From an uncultured Archangium sp. (GTDB taxonomy: Bacteria > Myxococcota > Myxococcia > Myxococcales > Myxococcaceae): 64,000 nt of DNA. The DNA lies in NCBI GenBank assembly GCA_903905455.1, contig CAIVGN010000130.1:1-64000 (forward strand), written 5' to 3'. Made by a program: the position numbers and the translations under genes. The notes under the pieces were generated by a model, which made no database searches, was not told where the DNA came from, and saw only the letters and a list, made by a program, of their open reading frames with translations. Shown here piece by piece: positions 36,719 through 47,593 of the stretch; the stretch's first letter is position 1, and each line of letters opens with the position of its first letter.

Positions 36719-38134
36719 ATGGCCAATGGTCACGACGACAACGGAGCCAAGACGCCGCCGGGGGTTCCCCCCATCGCGCCCGCGCGGCCCATGCCGCGGG
36801 TGACCGTGCCCCCCGCCGCCCCCCTCGTGCCCCAGGTCACGGCGCGGCCGGCGGCGCCTCCGGTCATGGCGCCGGCCCGACCGGGCACGCCGCTGCCGGC
36901 CACCGCGCCGCAACGCCCCCCCTCGATCGCGCCCGCGGGCAACGGCCCCGTGACGGGTAGCGCCGCCCCCCAGACCCCGTCGACCACCGGTTCGCGACCG
37001 TTCATGCCGATCGTCACCGCGCCCGGCGGGCGGCCCAACGCGCCGAGGCCGGCGAGCGCGCCCCCGGCCCCGCTGCGGCCCTCGACCCCGGTGATCGCCC
37101 CGGCAGTGCTGGCGTCCGTGGCTCCCGCGATCGCGCCGAGGCCGGTGATGCCGGTAATCGCCGCCGCGGTGCCCGCCCCACTGGTTCCGCAAGTTGCCCC
37201 CCGCCCGGCGATGCCGACCATCGCCCCGCCGGTCGCCCGTCCGGTCCTCACCACCCCGACGCTCGCGCCCGCGGCGCGCCCGTCGACGTCGAACCCGGCC
37301 GTGATCGCGCCGGCGGCCCCTCCGGTCGCCCGGCCGGCGGCCTCGACCATCCTCATTCCGCCTGCGCCCCCCCAGCGCTCGAGCTCGTCTCTCTCCCCGG
37401 TGCTGGTGCCCCCCGCACCTCCGCAGGCGGGCGCTCGCTCGTCGCCCTCGACGGTGATCGCGCCGCCGGCGCCCGCGGCGGCTCCCCGCCCGACGACCGG
37501 CCCCCAGGCCGCCGCGGTCCGCGCCCGGCCCAGTCCCCTGCCCACCTCGGGGGCCATCGAAGGAATCTCGGACGCGCAGGCCGCGGAGTTGCGCGCGCTG
37601 GCCGTGGCCCTGAGCACCATCGACTACTTCGAGGCGCTCGGCGTGCCCCAGGGCGCCAACTCCGGGGAGATCAAGAAGGCGTTCTACAGGGAGAGCCGCA
37701 CCTACCACCCGGACCGCTTCTTCCACCTCCCGGACTCCGAGGTGAAGACGGACATCGGCAGTATCTACAAGCGGATCACCGAGGCCTATTACGTGCTCCG
37801 TGACGACGTGAAGCGCAAGAAGTACGCGGCCGACATCGCGAGCACCGAGCGGACCACCAAGCTCCGCTACACCGACGCCACCGAGTCGGAGATCAAGGCC
37901 GAGGCGCGCAAGACCGTGGAGGAGGAGTTTGGAACCAACCCCAAGTCGCGGCCGTTCTTCAAGACCGCGATGGCGGAGTTCGACAAGCAGAACTGGGCAG
38001 CGGCCCTGCAGAACTTCAAGATGGGGCTCACCTACGAACCGGGGAACACGCGCTTCAAGGAGAAGCTCGTGGAGACCCAGAAGCAGATCGAGGACCAGCG
38101 CCGCGTGCAGGGTCCCTCGTTCCTGATCAAGTGA
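36719..38134 (+). CDS. J-domain protein with long Pro/Ala-rich N terminus
   Basis: In the 471-residue protein, residues 1-275 are low-complexity Pro/Ala/Val/Arg sequence with recurrent IAPA, RPAMP and PPAPP units. A J domain follows at about 300-360 with YFEALGVPQGANSGEIKKAF and an intact His-Pro-Asp (YHPDRFF). A TPR-like helical tail (about 400-471, with NWAAALQNFKMGLTYEPGN) ends it. J domains stimulate Hsp70 ATPase activity, so the neighbour Hsp70 is the likely partner. The stop overlaps the start of the CvpA-like gene by 4 bp (GTGA). The low-complexity part has no visible signal or membrane helix. Confidence 0.87.
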   Translation: MANGHDDNGAKTPPGVPPIAPARPMPRVTVPPAAPLVPQVTARPAAPPVMAPARPGTPLPATAPQRPPSIAPAGNGPVTGSAAPQTPSTTGSRPFMPIVTAPGGRPNAPRPASAPPAPLRPSTPVIAPAVLASVAPAIAPRPVMPVIAAAVPAPLVPQVAPRPAMPTIAPPVARPVLTTPTLAPAARPSTSNPAVIAPAAPPVARPAASTILIPPAPPQRSSSSLSPVLVPPAPPQAGARSSPSTVIAPPAPAAAPRPTTGPQAAAVRARPSPLPTSGAIEGISDAQAAELRALAVALSTIDYFEALGVPQGANSGEIKKAFYRESRTYHPDRFFHLPDSEVKTDIGSIYKRITEAYYVLRDDVKRKKYAADIASTERTTKLRYTDATESEIKAEARKTVEEEFGTNPKSRPFFKTAMAEFDKQNWAAALQNFKMGLTYEPGNTRFKEKLVETQKQIEDQRRVQGPSFLIK

Positions 38135-38874
38135 CGCTCGATCTCCTCGCCCTGGGCGCCGTGGCCCTCTTCGCCCTCTGGGGCGCCTTCAGCGGCTTCG
38201 CCCGGCAGGTCGCCCAGGCCGTCGCCGGGGTGGGCGCGGTCATCGCCGCCTCACCGGCGGGCCACTTCTTCGCGGAGCCCGTAGCCAAGGCCCTCAAGTC
38301 GTCGCTCACCGTGGGCGTGGTGGTCGCCACCCTGCTCTCCTTCATCGTCGTCTACCTGGTGGCGCGGCTGATCCTCACCGCCGTGCTCCGGCGCCTGCTC
38401 GCCGGGCGAGACCCCGAGAACCGCACCGCGGATCGCTTGCTGGGCTTCGGCCTCGCGACCCTCAAGACCTCGGTGGCGATCTGGATCGGGCTGTCGGCGG
38501 CGACGTTCGTGGAGAACAACCTCGTGCTCGCGGGCAAGAAGTACAGCTTCACCCCGAAGGACTCGAAGCTGGTGGCCCTGGCGCGGGAGTACAACTTCAT
38601 CGAGACGGTGCAGTTCGCCGGGGGCAAGGATCTGCTGCTCGCCGCGAAGGTGGCCACCGACCCGAAGGCCGCCCAGAAGCTCAAGGACGACCCCGACTAC
38701 GCCGCGCTGATGCGTGACCCCCGCTTCCGCCAGGTGGTCCAGGGCGACGCGTGGAAGAAGGCGTTGGAGTCGGGCGATGTACGTGGGCTGATGCAGAGCA
38801 ACGCCCTGGTGGAGCTCATTTCTGACCAGAAGATGAGCCACCACCTCGAGCGCCTCGCGGCCCAGGCGAACTGA
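38131..38874 (+). CDS. CvpA family membrane protein
   Basis: The 247-residue protein starts at a GTG inside the preceding stop. Residues 1-165 have four membrane helices and the CvpA pattern, with LDLLALGAVALFALWGAFSGFARQVAQ and a second half containing RTADRLLGFGLATLKTSVAIWIGL. A soluble acidic tail of about 85 residues follows, with DPDYAALMRDPRFRQVVQG, a repeat-like DP-rich helix also seen in proteins associated with membrane complexes. CvpA in E. coli is needed for colicin V secretion and bile resistance; its mechanism is unknown. It is the last gene of the Hsp70 operon. Confidence 0.8.
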   Translation: MTLDLLALGAVALFALWGAFSGFARQVAQAVAGVGAVIAASPAGHFFAEPVAKALKSSLTVGVVVATLLSFIVVYLVARLILTAVLRRLLAGRDPENRTADRLLGFGLATLKTSVAIWIGLSAATFVENNLVLAGKKYSFTPKDSKLVALAREYNFIETVQFAGGKDLLLAAKVATDPKAAQKLKDDPDYAALMRDPRFRQVVQGDAWKKALESGDVRGLMQSNALVELISDQKMSHHLERLAAQAN

Positions 38875-38933
38875 GAACAGAAGCGCGGCCGGATGCTGGA
38901 TCTTCGGGGCGATTCTCTATAGTGCGCGCACTC

Positions 38934-40928
<1,995 letters not shown>

Positions 40929-40937
40929 AGCGCCCCG

Positions 40938-41342
40938 TCAGGGGTAGACGAAGGTCATCGGGAACTGCACGTCCGGGTGGAGGCTCCTCGCCACCGGACA
41001 CCCGCGGGCGATCTCCTCGAGGCGCGCCCGCTGATCGGGGCGGGTGTCCCGGGGCATGGTGATCACCAGGGCCAGCGAGCCGATGCGGCGCGGCGGGCCC
41101 ACCATCTCCTTCACGACGTGCGCGCTCGCGTCCCCGAAGGTGAGCCCCTCCTTCGCGGCGAGGATCGCCAGGGTGCTCAAGGCGCACGAGGCGAGCGCGG
41201 CGCCGACGAGGTCCGTGGGGGAGAAGCTCGAGCCATCGCCCCCGTTGTCCTTCGGGGGCACGGTGCGAATGACCGCGCTCGAGGGCTCGTGGGTGAGCTG
41301 GCATTCCAGCCCGGTGATGCGCACGGTCATCGGCACGCCCAT
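40938..41342 (-). CDS. OsmC family protein
   Basis: OsmC/Ohr proteins are thiol peroxidases acting on organic hydroperoxides. The 134-residue length is typical. The two active cysteines are present in ALASCALSTLA (about 52) and in GCPVARSLHP (about 116). The SFSPTDLVGAALASC motif fits the OsmC rather than the Ohr branch. An ATG at 41342 with GGAG seven bases upstream is the start. It follows the histone-deacetylase-like gene by 12 bp, in the same direction, and converges with speA. Confidence 0.9.
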   Translation of the reverse strand: MGVPMTVRITGLECQLTHEPSSAVIRTVPPKDNGGDGSSFSPTDLVGAALASCALSTLAILAAKEGLTFGDASAHVVKEMVGPPRRIGSLALVITMPRDTRPDQRARLEEIARGCPVARSLHPDVQFPMTFVYP

Positions 41343-41354
41343 GGTTCGCTCCAG

Positions 41355-43094
41355 TCAGGTGAGGGTGAAGTGGCTGTGCTCTCGCGCGGCGGCGATCTGC
41401 GCCGCGTCGTCGGGGATGTCGTCCTCGTCGCGCCAGCGCACCATCTCGTCGGGTTCCCAGGCGTAGGGCTGGCCGTTGAGGGCCACGTGGCCGGCGGCGA
41501 TGGCCCGGGTCGCCTCGAGCAGCGACACCTTGCTCACGTCGCGCACCAACGCCTCGAAGCGGCCCTGGCGCTGGGGGTCGACGAAGCGGGCATCGTGCCG
41601 CGCGGCCCAGGCCATGTGGAACCAGGAGGGCCGAAAGGCGACCCCCTCGAGCATCAGGCGCTTGGCCATGAGCGTGAGGATCTGCGTCATCTCGCGGGCG
41701 AGGCCCAGTCCGGGCACTTCCTGCCCGGGGAGCTGCGGCCGGAGGTTACTGAAGTGGGCGCGCGGGTTGCGCAGCGACAGCCAGTTCACGAAGAGGAAGG
41801 TGCCGCTCCCGAGGCGGCGGCGCTCGACCTCCAGCTCGATCAGCGGCCACTCGAGGCCGGTCAGCGCGTCGGTGCCCATCACCCGCGCCCGGTCCAGCGG
41901 GGCCACGCGATCGATCACCACGCGCACGTTCCGGAAGCCCAGGCGCCGCAACATCGGCAGCAGGCGGTAGCGCTCGAGGCCGTACTCGAGGCCCTCGGCG
42001 GTGTAGAAATCGAGCAGCTTCGGAGGGCCGTGGCGCGGCAGCCCGAGGGCATCGGCGACGTCGGCCTCCGAGAGGAAGGGCTCGCTGCCCAGCGAGGACG
42101 ACGTCAGGGTGCGCGAGATGCCCGTCATGCGCGAGACCAGCGGGTCGTAGTCGGAGGGGATGGGCGCGTCGGTGTCGAAGGCCAGCGTGAGGCCCACGCC
42201 GGCGAGCACCTTCCACGCATGGGACGAATAGCCGCCCGCCGGCAGCCACACCTGCGGCAGCAACCCCAGCTTGCGAGAGACCAGCAGGTCGCGCGCGCGC
42301 ACCCCCGGCAACGACAGGCGGAACTGCCCGAGGCGATCGCCGGTCAGCACGTCGGCGCCGGCGAGCACGAAGGCGAACTCCAGCGGCGGCATGCGCCCCA
42401 GCAGCTTTTCGACGGCCTCGAGGTACTCGGCGTCGCCGGTGCCTTCGCCCAGCAAGGTCTCGTCGACGCCGGGCAACGCGCCCCAGTCGGCGCCGGACAC
42501 CGAGCCCAGCCAGACCGAGGGGTCCCGGCCCAGGCACTCGGCGGTGCCGTCGGGCGGGTGAAAGTCGAAGTCGAGGACCCCGATGCGGCCCCGGAACCCA
42601 TCGGCGCGCAGCACGGCGACGGCCACGGCGACGTCGTTGAGCGCGCAGAAGCCGGCGCCCCGGGAGGGGGCCGCGTGATGGAACCCCCCGAAGGCGTTGA
42701 TCGCCACCCGGCCCTTGTGCACCGCGTAGCGGGCGGCTTCCACCGTACCGCCGACGCCCAGGCGCAGCGTGCGCAGCACCTCGTCGACGTAGATGTCGCT
42801 GGGGTCGACGGCGAAGACGTTGGCCAGCGTCGCCGGCTCGAGCAGCGAGTCGAGGTACTCGAGGGTGTGCACCCGCGCGAGGTCCGAGTAGCTGACCGGT
42901 TCCGGGTTGATCACCTGCCTGTGGGCGAGCGCGTGGGCCCGCAGCAGGTAGTGGACGGCGTCGTCGGCCCGGCGGGTCTCCATGGCATGGGGACCCGCCT
43001 CGGCACCGGAGATCGGCAGCCGGAACGCCTCGTCGTAATAGACACGGAGCGAACGCCTGCGGCCCTTTGCGATCAAGGCGCGAAGCGGGTTCAT
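41355..43094 (-). CDS. Histone-deacetylase-like (arginase fold) hydrolase with C-terminal extension
   Basis: The 579-residue protein has a deacetylase core at about 15-315 with the paired histidines in GGFHHAAPSRGAGFCALND, and zinc ligands in VLDFDFHPPDGT (Asp and His) and LAGADVLTGD (Asp). The catalytic Tyr equivalent is in LPAGGYSSHAW. Bacterial members act on acetylated polyamines or small molecules. Residues about 316-579 are an added domain without a recognised motif. The FDFHPPDG form differs from the usual WDVHHGNG. It follows the 59-codon small gene by 18 bp and precedes osmC. Confidence 0.8.
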   Translation of the reverse strand: MNPLRALIAKGRRRSLRVYYDEAFRLPISGAEAGPHAMETRRADDAVHYLLRAHALAHRQVINPEPVSYSDLARVHTLEYLDSLLEPATLANVFAVDPSDIYVDEVLRTLRLGVGGTVEAARYAVHKGRVAINAFGGFHHAAPSRGAGFCALNDVAVAVAVLRADGFRGRIGVLDFDFHPPDGTAECLGRDPSVWLGSVSGADWGALPGVDETLLGEGTGDAEYLEAVEKLLGRMPPLEFAFVLAGADVLTGDRLGQFRLSLPGVRARDLLVSRKLGLLPQVWLPAGGYSSHAWKVLAGVGLTLAFDTDAPIPSDYDPLVSRMTGISRTLTSSSLGSEPFLSEADVADALGLPRHGPPKLLDFYTAEGLEYGLERYRLLPMLRRLGFRNVRVVIDRVAPLDRARVMGTDALTGLEWPLIELEVERRRLGSGTFLFVNWLSLRNPRAHFSNLRPQLPGQEVPGLGLAREMTQILTLMAKRLMLEGVAFRPSWFHMAWAARHDARFVDPQRQGRFEALVRDVSKVSLLEATRAIAAGHVALNGQPYAWEPDEMVRWRDEDDIPDDAAQIAAAREHSHFTLT

Positions 43095-43112
43095 GGAGTG
43101 CTCAGCGTACGT

Positions 43113-43292
43113 TCAGAGATCGATGTGGACGACCGCGTTGCCGGAGCGCTCTTCTTTCTCAGAGCGGCGATCGCCTTCATCCTTCTCTTCATGCTGCACG
43201 ATGGGAATCTCGAGGGTGGGACGCTGTCGTTCACGCTGCAGGCGGTCTCGCTCCCGGCGCTTCAGCTCTTCAATGATGTAGGAGTCGAGCAT
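43113..43292 (-). CDS. Small charged protein of unknown function, 59 aa
   Basis: A 59-codon gene, ATG at 43292 and TGA at 43115-43113, begins MLDSYIIEELKRRERDR. It continues with an Arg/Glu/Gln-rich helix, the motif PTLEIPIVQ and an acidic tail ending in NAVVHIDL. I recall similar starts of the type MLDxYIIxxLxRRRER in short proteins of myxobacteria and planctomycetes, but their function is unknown and I cannot check it. AAAGG lies 5 bases before the ATG. It reads toward the histone-deacetylase-like gene 18 bp away, suggesting one operon. Confidence 0.7.
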   Translation of the reverse strand: MLDSYIIEELKRRERDRLQRERQRPTLEIPIVQHEEKDEGDRRSEKEERSGNAVVHIDL

Positions 43293-43392
43293 GGGGGCCT
43301 TTGGCGGAGAGACGACACCCCAATTGTAACCACCCCGAGGGCCGCATCAACCCGCCGAATGGAAATTGCCAAGCCCCCGGAATCAGGGACAC

Positions 43393-43821
43393 CTACTTCT
43401 GCGACTCGATGCGCTTCTTGAAGTTCTCGAGCAGCTTGGGGAGCTGGGTGTCGACCAGGGCGTTCACGATGGTCTTGGGGACGAGCATGCCGACCTCGAC
43501 CTCGATGCTGTAGGTGGCCTTGGTGGTGCCGTTGCCGGCGTCTTCGAGATCCCAGCCGCCCTTGTTGTCCTTCATGAACTCGCCGTCGATGAAGGACCAG
43601 CGCAGCTTCCTGGGCGCCTCCTCCTTCATGTGCACGGTGTACTTGATGACCTTCACCACTTCGGCCTCGTACTGCACGTCGACTTCGGCGCCGCGCCGGT
43701 TGTTGGTGCGGATCTTCTTCACCTCCGGGAGAAACTCCGGGTACCGCTCGTAGTCGGAGATCACGGCCCAGCACTTCTCGACAGGGGCGTTGAAAGTGAC
43801 GGTCCGTTGCGCGCCGGGCAT
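43393..43821 (-). CDS. SRPBCC/START-like cyclase-dehydrase family protein
   Basis: The 142-residue cytosolic protein has an SRPBCC hydrophobic-ligand-binding fold: TVTFNAPVEKCWAVISDYERYPEFLPEVKKI, a strand with YEAEVVKVIKYTVHMKEE, and a C-terminal helix LPKLLENFKKRIES. This branch resembles coenzyme-Q-binding Coq10/polyketide cyclase-like proteins. No signal peptide is present. It follows glpX by 37 bp, in the same direction, and its ligand is unknown. Confidence 0.8.
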   Translation of the reverse strand: MPGAQRTVTFNAPVEKCWAVISDYERYPEFLPEVKKIRTNNRRGAEVDVQYEAEVVKVIKYTVHMKEEAPRKLRWSFIDGEFMKDNKGGWDLEDAGNGTTKATYSIEVEVGMLVPKTIVNALVDTQLPKLLENFKKRIESQK

Positions 43822-43858
43822 GTGCAGCTCCTTGAGGTGGGGGAAGACGGGGGCGATG

Positions 43859-44815
43859 TTACATCGGCTTCTTGTCGAAGCGGTGCGTCGCGGTGATGTG
43901 ACGCACGGTGCCCGACTTCGAGCGCATGACGATGGAGTGGGTTTCGCAGCCGTGGGCGAAGAAGCGCACGCCCTTGAGGAAGTCGCCGCTGGAGACGCCG
44001 GTAGCGGCCACCATCACGTCACCGCTGGCCAGCTCTTCGGCCTTGTAGATGCGGTCGAGGTCCTTGATGCCCATGCGGGTGGCGCGGGCCTCTTCTTCCT
44101 TGCTGCGGAAGCGTAGGCGGCCCTGGAAGTCGCCGTCGACGCAGCGCACGGCCGCGGCGGAGATGACGCCCTCGGGGGCGCCGCCGGTGCCCATGAGCAC
44201 GTCGACGCCGCTCTCTTCGAAGCAGGTGGCGATGGCCGCGGCGACGTCACCATCTTCGATGAGCCGCACGCGCGCGCCGGCGGTGCGCACTTCCTTGATG
44301 AGGTCGCGGTGGCGGTCGCGATCCATGATCACCACCGTGAGCTCGGAGACCTCGCGACCCATGGCCCGAGCGATGTTGAGGAGGTTCTCGGTGGCCGTCT
44401 TCGAGAGATCGATCGAGCCGCGGGCGTGCGGGCCGACGGCGATCTTTTCCATGTACGTGTCAGGGGCGTTGAGGAGCCCGCCACGGTTGGCGAGGGCCAC
44501 GACCGAGATGGCGCCGGGGCGACCGTAGGCGCAGAGGTTGGTGCCCTCGAGGGGGTCGAGCGCGATGTCGATGGGGGGCGCGCCGTCGCTGGCCTTGCCG
44601 ACCTTCTCGCCGATGTAGAGCATGGGCGCTTCGTCGCGCTCGCCCTCGCCGATGACCACGGTGCCCGCGATGCTCAGGGTGTCGAAGGCCTTGCGCATGG
44701 CGTCGACGGCGGCCTGGTCAGACTCGTTCGTGTTGCCGCGGCCCATGGTCTTCGCCGAGGCGATGGCGGCCATCTCGGTCACGCGAACGACTTCCATTGC
44801 GAGGTTGCGGTCCAT
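43859..44815 (-). CDS. glpX: Fructose-1,6-bisphosphatase, class II
   Basis: GlpX hydrolyses fructose 1,6-bisphosphate in gluconeogenesis using a metal ion. The 318-residue protein starts MDRNLAMEVVRVTEMAAIASA and has the signatures GEGERDEAPMLYIGE and ALDPLEGTNLCAYG, with GGAPEGVISAAA further on. The ATG at 44815 has AGGAG 5 bases upstream; the codons up to 44899 are not part of the gene. It complements the gapA-pgk-tpiA operon at the other end of the window. Confidence 0.94.
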   Translation of the reverse strand: MDRNLAMEVVRVTEMAAIASAKTMGRGNTNESDQAAVDAMRKAFDTLSIAGTVVIGEGERDEAPMLYIGEKVGKASDGAPPIDIALDPLEGTNLCAYGRPGAISVVALANRGGLLNAPDTYMEKIAVGPHARGSIDLSKTATENLLNIARAMGREVSELTVVIMDRDRHRDLIKEVRTAGARVRLIEDGDVAAAIATCFEESGVDVLMGTGGAPEGVISAAAVRCVDGDFQGRLRFRSKEEEARATRMGIKDLDRIYKAEELASGDVMVAATGVSSGDFLKGVRFFAHGCETHSIVMRSKSGTVRHITATHRFDKKPM

Positions 44816-44832
44816 GGTTCTCCTCTCCGCGT

Positions 44833-45240
44833 TCAGGGGCCGAGGAGTTTCACCACGGACTGGGGAAGTCCAGTCGGTTTTCCGTCTGGACCGACGCACG
44901 CATGCACGGTGTGGCCGAGGGCCAGCACCAGGCCGTCGGCCTCGCGCCGGACCTCGTATTCGAAGCGCAGCGAGGCGCGCCGCAGCTCGGCCACGTGCAC
45001 GTCGACGAGCACCAGGTCGTCGTACTTCGCGGGCCGCTTGTAGTCGCAGTGGGCGGAGACCACGGGCAGCCCGAAGCCGGCGCGCTCGAGCTCGGTGTAG
45101 TTGCCGCCGCGCGCGCGGAAGTACTCGGAGCGGCTGAACTCGAAGTAGCGGAAGTAGTTGGCGTAGTACACGACGCCCATCTGGTCGGTGTCGCCGTAGA
45201 TGACGCGCAGCGGGGCGACGACGTGGAACGGCTCGGACAT
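44833..45240 (-). CDS. Acyl-CoA thioesterase, YbgC/FadM type
   Basis: The 135-residue hotdog-fold protein has the motif YGDTDQMGVVYYANYFRYFEFSRSEYF near the N terminus, where Asp and the following residues form the thioesterase active site, then GLPVVSAHCDYKRPAKYDD. YbgC-type thioesterases act on acyl-CoAs or acyl carrier substrates. It is 17 bp upstream of glpX in the same direction and divergent from the phosphatase gene. A second thioesterase of the same fold is at 50875-51294. Confidence 0.88.
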   Translation of the reverse strand: MSEPFHVVAPLRVIYGDTDQMGVVYYANYFRYFEFSRSEYFRARGGNYTELERAGFGLPVVSAHCDYKRPAKYDDLVLVDVHVAELRRASLRFEYEVRREADGLVLALGHTVHACVGPDGKPTGLPQSVVKLLGP

Positions 45241-45303
45241 GCGCGGCCTTCTACACGAGGAAAACGTTCAGGCGGTCCACCAGACGTGCGAACGTCCGCG
45301 GCC

Positions 45304-46920
45304 ATGATGCGTTGGCTTGCGGCCTTGATCCTCGTGGTGTCGGGTATCTCGATGGCGAAGCCGCCGAGGCTCACGCTGTTCATCAGCGTGGACTCGCTGG
45401 GCACCGACGTGCTGCAGCGAAACCGCGCGCGCTTCAAGTACGGCTTCGCGCGCCTGGCCAACGAGGGCGCACTCTACCCCGCGTCGCGCTACCAGTTGGT
45501 CGAGACCGTGACCGGCGTGGGGCACGCCTCGATGGCCACCGGGGCCTACCCGCACCGGCACGGCGTGGTGGGCAACAAGTCCTTCAACCGGGCCACGGGC
45601 AAGCTCGAGGCGTGCTTCGCCGACGCGACGCACCCGGTGCTCGAGGCGCCGGCCGCGGTGGAAGACGTCTCGCCGCTCAACCTGCTGGCAGAGACGCTGT
45701 CTGATCGCCTGCGCGCCGCCACGCAGCTCAAGGGCAAGGCCGTGGCGATCTCCGGCAAGGGGCGCGCTGCGGTGGCGCTGGCCGGCCGGCTGGGCGACGG
45801 CTGGTGGTTCCACGAGCAGGTCGGCAAGTTCGTCACGGGCACCTGGTACAAGAAGGAGTTCCCGACCTGGGTGAAGGGCTTCAACGATCGCAAGCTGCCC
45901 GACGGATACCAGGGCAAGCGCTGGGAGCTCTCGGGCGCGCCCAAGGACTACCTCGGCGACGACGAGCGGCCCTTCGAGTCGGACTGGTACGGCATGGGCA
46001 AGGTCTTCCCGCACTCGTTGTCGGGTGGGCTGCCCTCGCCCGGCCCGCAGTCGTACAGCGCGCTGGCGTCTTCGCCGATGATGACCGAGGTGATGGTGGA
46101 GTTCGCGAAGGCGGCCATCGAAGGGGAGCAGCTGGGCAAGGACGACGTGCCCGACCTGCTCAGCGTCAGCTTCTCGGCGATCGATCGCACCTACCACCTG
46201 TATGGCCCGACCTCGTGGGAGATGCAGGACCACCTGCTGCGACTGGACAAGGCGCTGGGCGAGCTCCTCACGGCGGCGGAGAAGGCCGCGGGCGGCAAGG
46301 CGAACCTGCTGGTGGTGCTCACGGGGGATCACGGCGGCGCGAACATTCCCGAGGAGTGGGCGGCGCTCGGCCTCGACGGGGTGCGCGTGGCCCCCGCGTC
46401 GATCCAGAAGGGCCTCAACGAAGAGCTGGAGAAGCGCTTCGGCGTCCCCTCGCTGGTGGTGGCACTCGAAGAGGTGGACGTGTACCTGGACCTGAAGGCC
46501 CTCGAGGCGAAGAAGCTCGACGCGGCGGCGGTGCGGCGGGCGGCGGCCGCCTGGCTGGCCCGGCACCCCGACCTGCAGACGGCGGTGGCCCGCGACGATC
46601 TGGAGACGGCCGACCCTGCGGGGCTGGGCCGGGCGTTGCGCAACTCGTTCCACCCCGATCGCAGCGGCGACGTGCTGATGGTGATGAAGCCGATGCACGT
46701 GCTCGAGTCGGAGAAGGCCGGCACGTCGCACGGTACGCCGTGGAGCTACGACAGCGAGGTGCCGCTCTTCCTCTTCGGCAAGGGCATCAAGCCGGGGCTC
46801 TACGGCACCGCGTCGCAGCCCATCGACCTCGCGCCCACGGTCAGCCTGCTGCTGGAGATGGGGGCGCCGGCGAGCAGCGAAGGCCAGGTGCTCACCGACG
46901 CGCTGTCGGGAGGCCGGTGA
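45304..46920 (+). CDS. Exported alkaline-phosphatase-superfamily hydrolase
   Basis: The 538-residue protein has a signal peptide (MMRWLAALILVVSGISMA) and belongs to the phosphatase/phosphodiesterase superfamily. Metal and nucleophile regions are FISVDSLGTD (Asp), ETVTGVGHASMATGAYPHRHGVVGN (Thr nucleophile in VTGVGH), SFSAIDRTYHLYGP, VVLTGDHGGANIP (Asp-His) and a C-terminal KAGTSHGTPWSYD (His). This is the pattern of nucleotide pyrophosphatase or type I phosphodiesterases. It acts in the periplasm or outside. The 2OG-oxygenase gene overlaps its stop by one base. Confidence 0.86.
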   Translation: MMRWLAALILVVSGISMAKPPRLTLFISVDSLGTDVLQRNRARFKYGFARLANEGALYPASRYQLVETVTGVGHASMATGAYPHRHGVVGNKSFNRATGKLEACFADATHPVLEAPAAVEDVSPLNLLAETLSDRLRAATQLKGKAVAISGKGRAAVALAGRLGDGWWFHEQVGKFVTGTWYKKEFPTWVKGFNDRKLPDGYQGKRWELSGAPKDYLGDDERPFESDWYGMGKVFPHSLSGGLPSPGPQSYSALASSPMMTEVMVEFAKAAIEGEQLGKDDVPDLLSVSFSAIDRTYHLYGPTSWEMQDHLLRLDKALGELLTAAEKAAGGKANLLVVLTGDHGGANIPEEWAALGLDGVRVAPASIQKGLNEELEKRFGVPSLVVALEEVDVYLDLKALEAKKLDAAAVRRAAAAWLARHPDLQTAVARDDLETADPAGLGRALRNSFHPDRSGDVLMVMKPMHVLESEKAGTSHGTPWSYDSEVPLFLFGKGIKPGLYGTASQPIDLAPTVSLLLEMGAPASSEGQVLTDALSGGR

Positions 46921-47591
46921 TGCGTGGCCCCCTGGTGAAGCTGGTCGACGACGCGCTCGAGCCGAAGGCGTTCAAGCGCCTGCAGAAGGCCATCGTGGGC
47001 CTGGGCCGGGAGCGCATCGTCGCCGGCTACCAGACGACGTTCTGGTTCGACTTCCAGGAGCCGCCCAGCAACCTGGTCGAGCAAGCGGCGCTCGCGGTGC
47101 GCGAACACATTCCCGCCCGGCTGCGCCAGACGGTGATCGGCGTGGAGTGGTGGCTCTCGCGCATGCGCACCTCGAACGTGAAGGTCGACTTCCACCGCGA
47201 TCGCGACAATGCGCGGTGGGACGAGCGCCGCGAAGAGCGAAACCCGCGCTTCTCGTCGCTCATCTACTTGAACGAATGTCGCGGCGGCCTGCTGGCGGTG
47301 ACCGAGCACCAGCCCAACCCGAAGAACCCGGCCTTCGCCCCCGACGAGTTGGAGTTCGACTTCGTCGAGCCGCGCCCCAACCGATTCGCGTTCTTCGACG
47401 GCACCCTGACCCACGGCGTGCTGGACGCGCGCAACCAGGTGCCCGGGGCACGACTCCCCACCGAGCGGACGTGGAGACAGGCGATCGCGGTGAACTTCTG
47501 GCCGGAGCACCCCTGGGGGGTGCCTCGCTATGCAGACAGTCCGCACTACCGGGCACTGGCCCTTCGGCCGTCGCGCGGATTAGATCGTTGA
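46920..47591 (+). CDS. 2-oxoglutarate/Fe(II) oxygenase-like protein
   Basis: The 223-residue protein has a double-stranded beta-helix layout. The iron facial triad is suggested by VDFHRDRD (His and Asp two residues apart) and GTLTHGVLDAR (distal His), followed by an Arg that could bind 2-oxoglutarate. NPRFSSLIYLNECRGGLLAV matches strands of prolyl-4-hydroxylase-like oxygenases. It starts at the ATG overlapping the phosphatase TGA by one base. The substrate is unknown; many such enzymes hydroxylate proteins or small molecules. Confidence 0.72.
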   Translation: MRGPLVKLVDDALEPKAFKRLQKAIVGLGRERIVAGYQTTFWFDFQEPPSNLVEQAALAVREHIPARLRQTVIGVEWWLSRMRTSNVKVDFHRDRDNARWDERREERNPRFSSLIYLNECRGGLLAVTEHQPNPKNPAFAPDELEFDFVEPRPNRFAFFDGTLTHGVLDARNQVPGARLPTERTWRQAIAVNFWPEHPWGVPRYADSPHYRALALRPSRGLDR

Positions 47592-47593
47592 TC

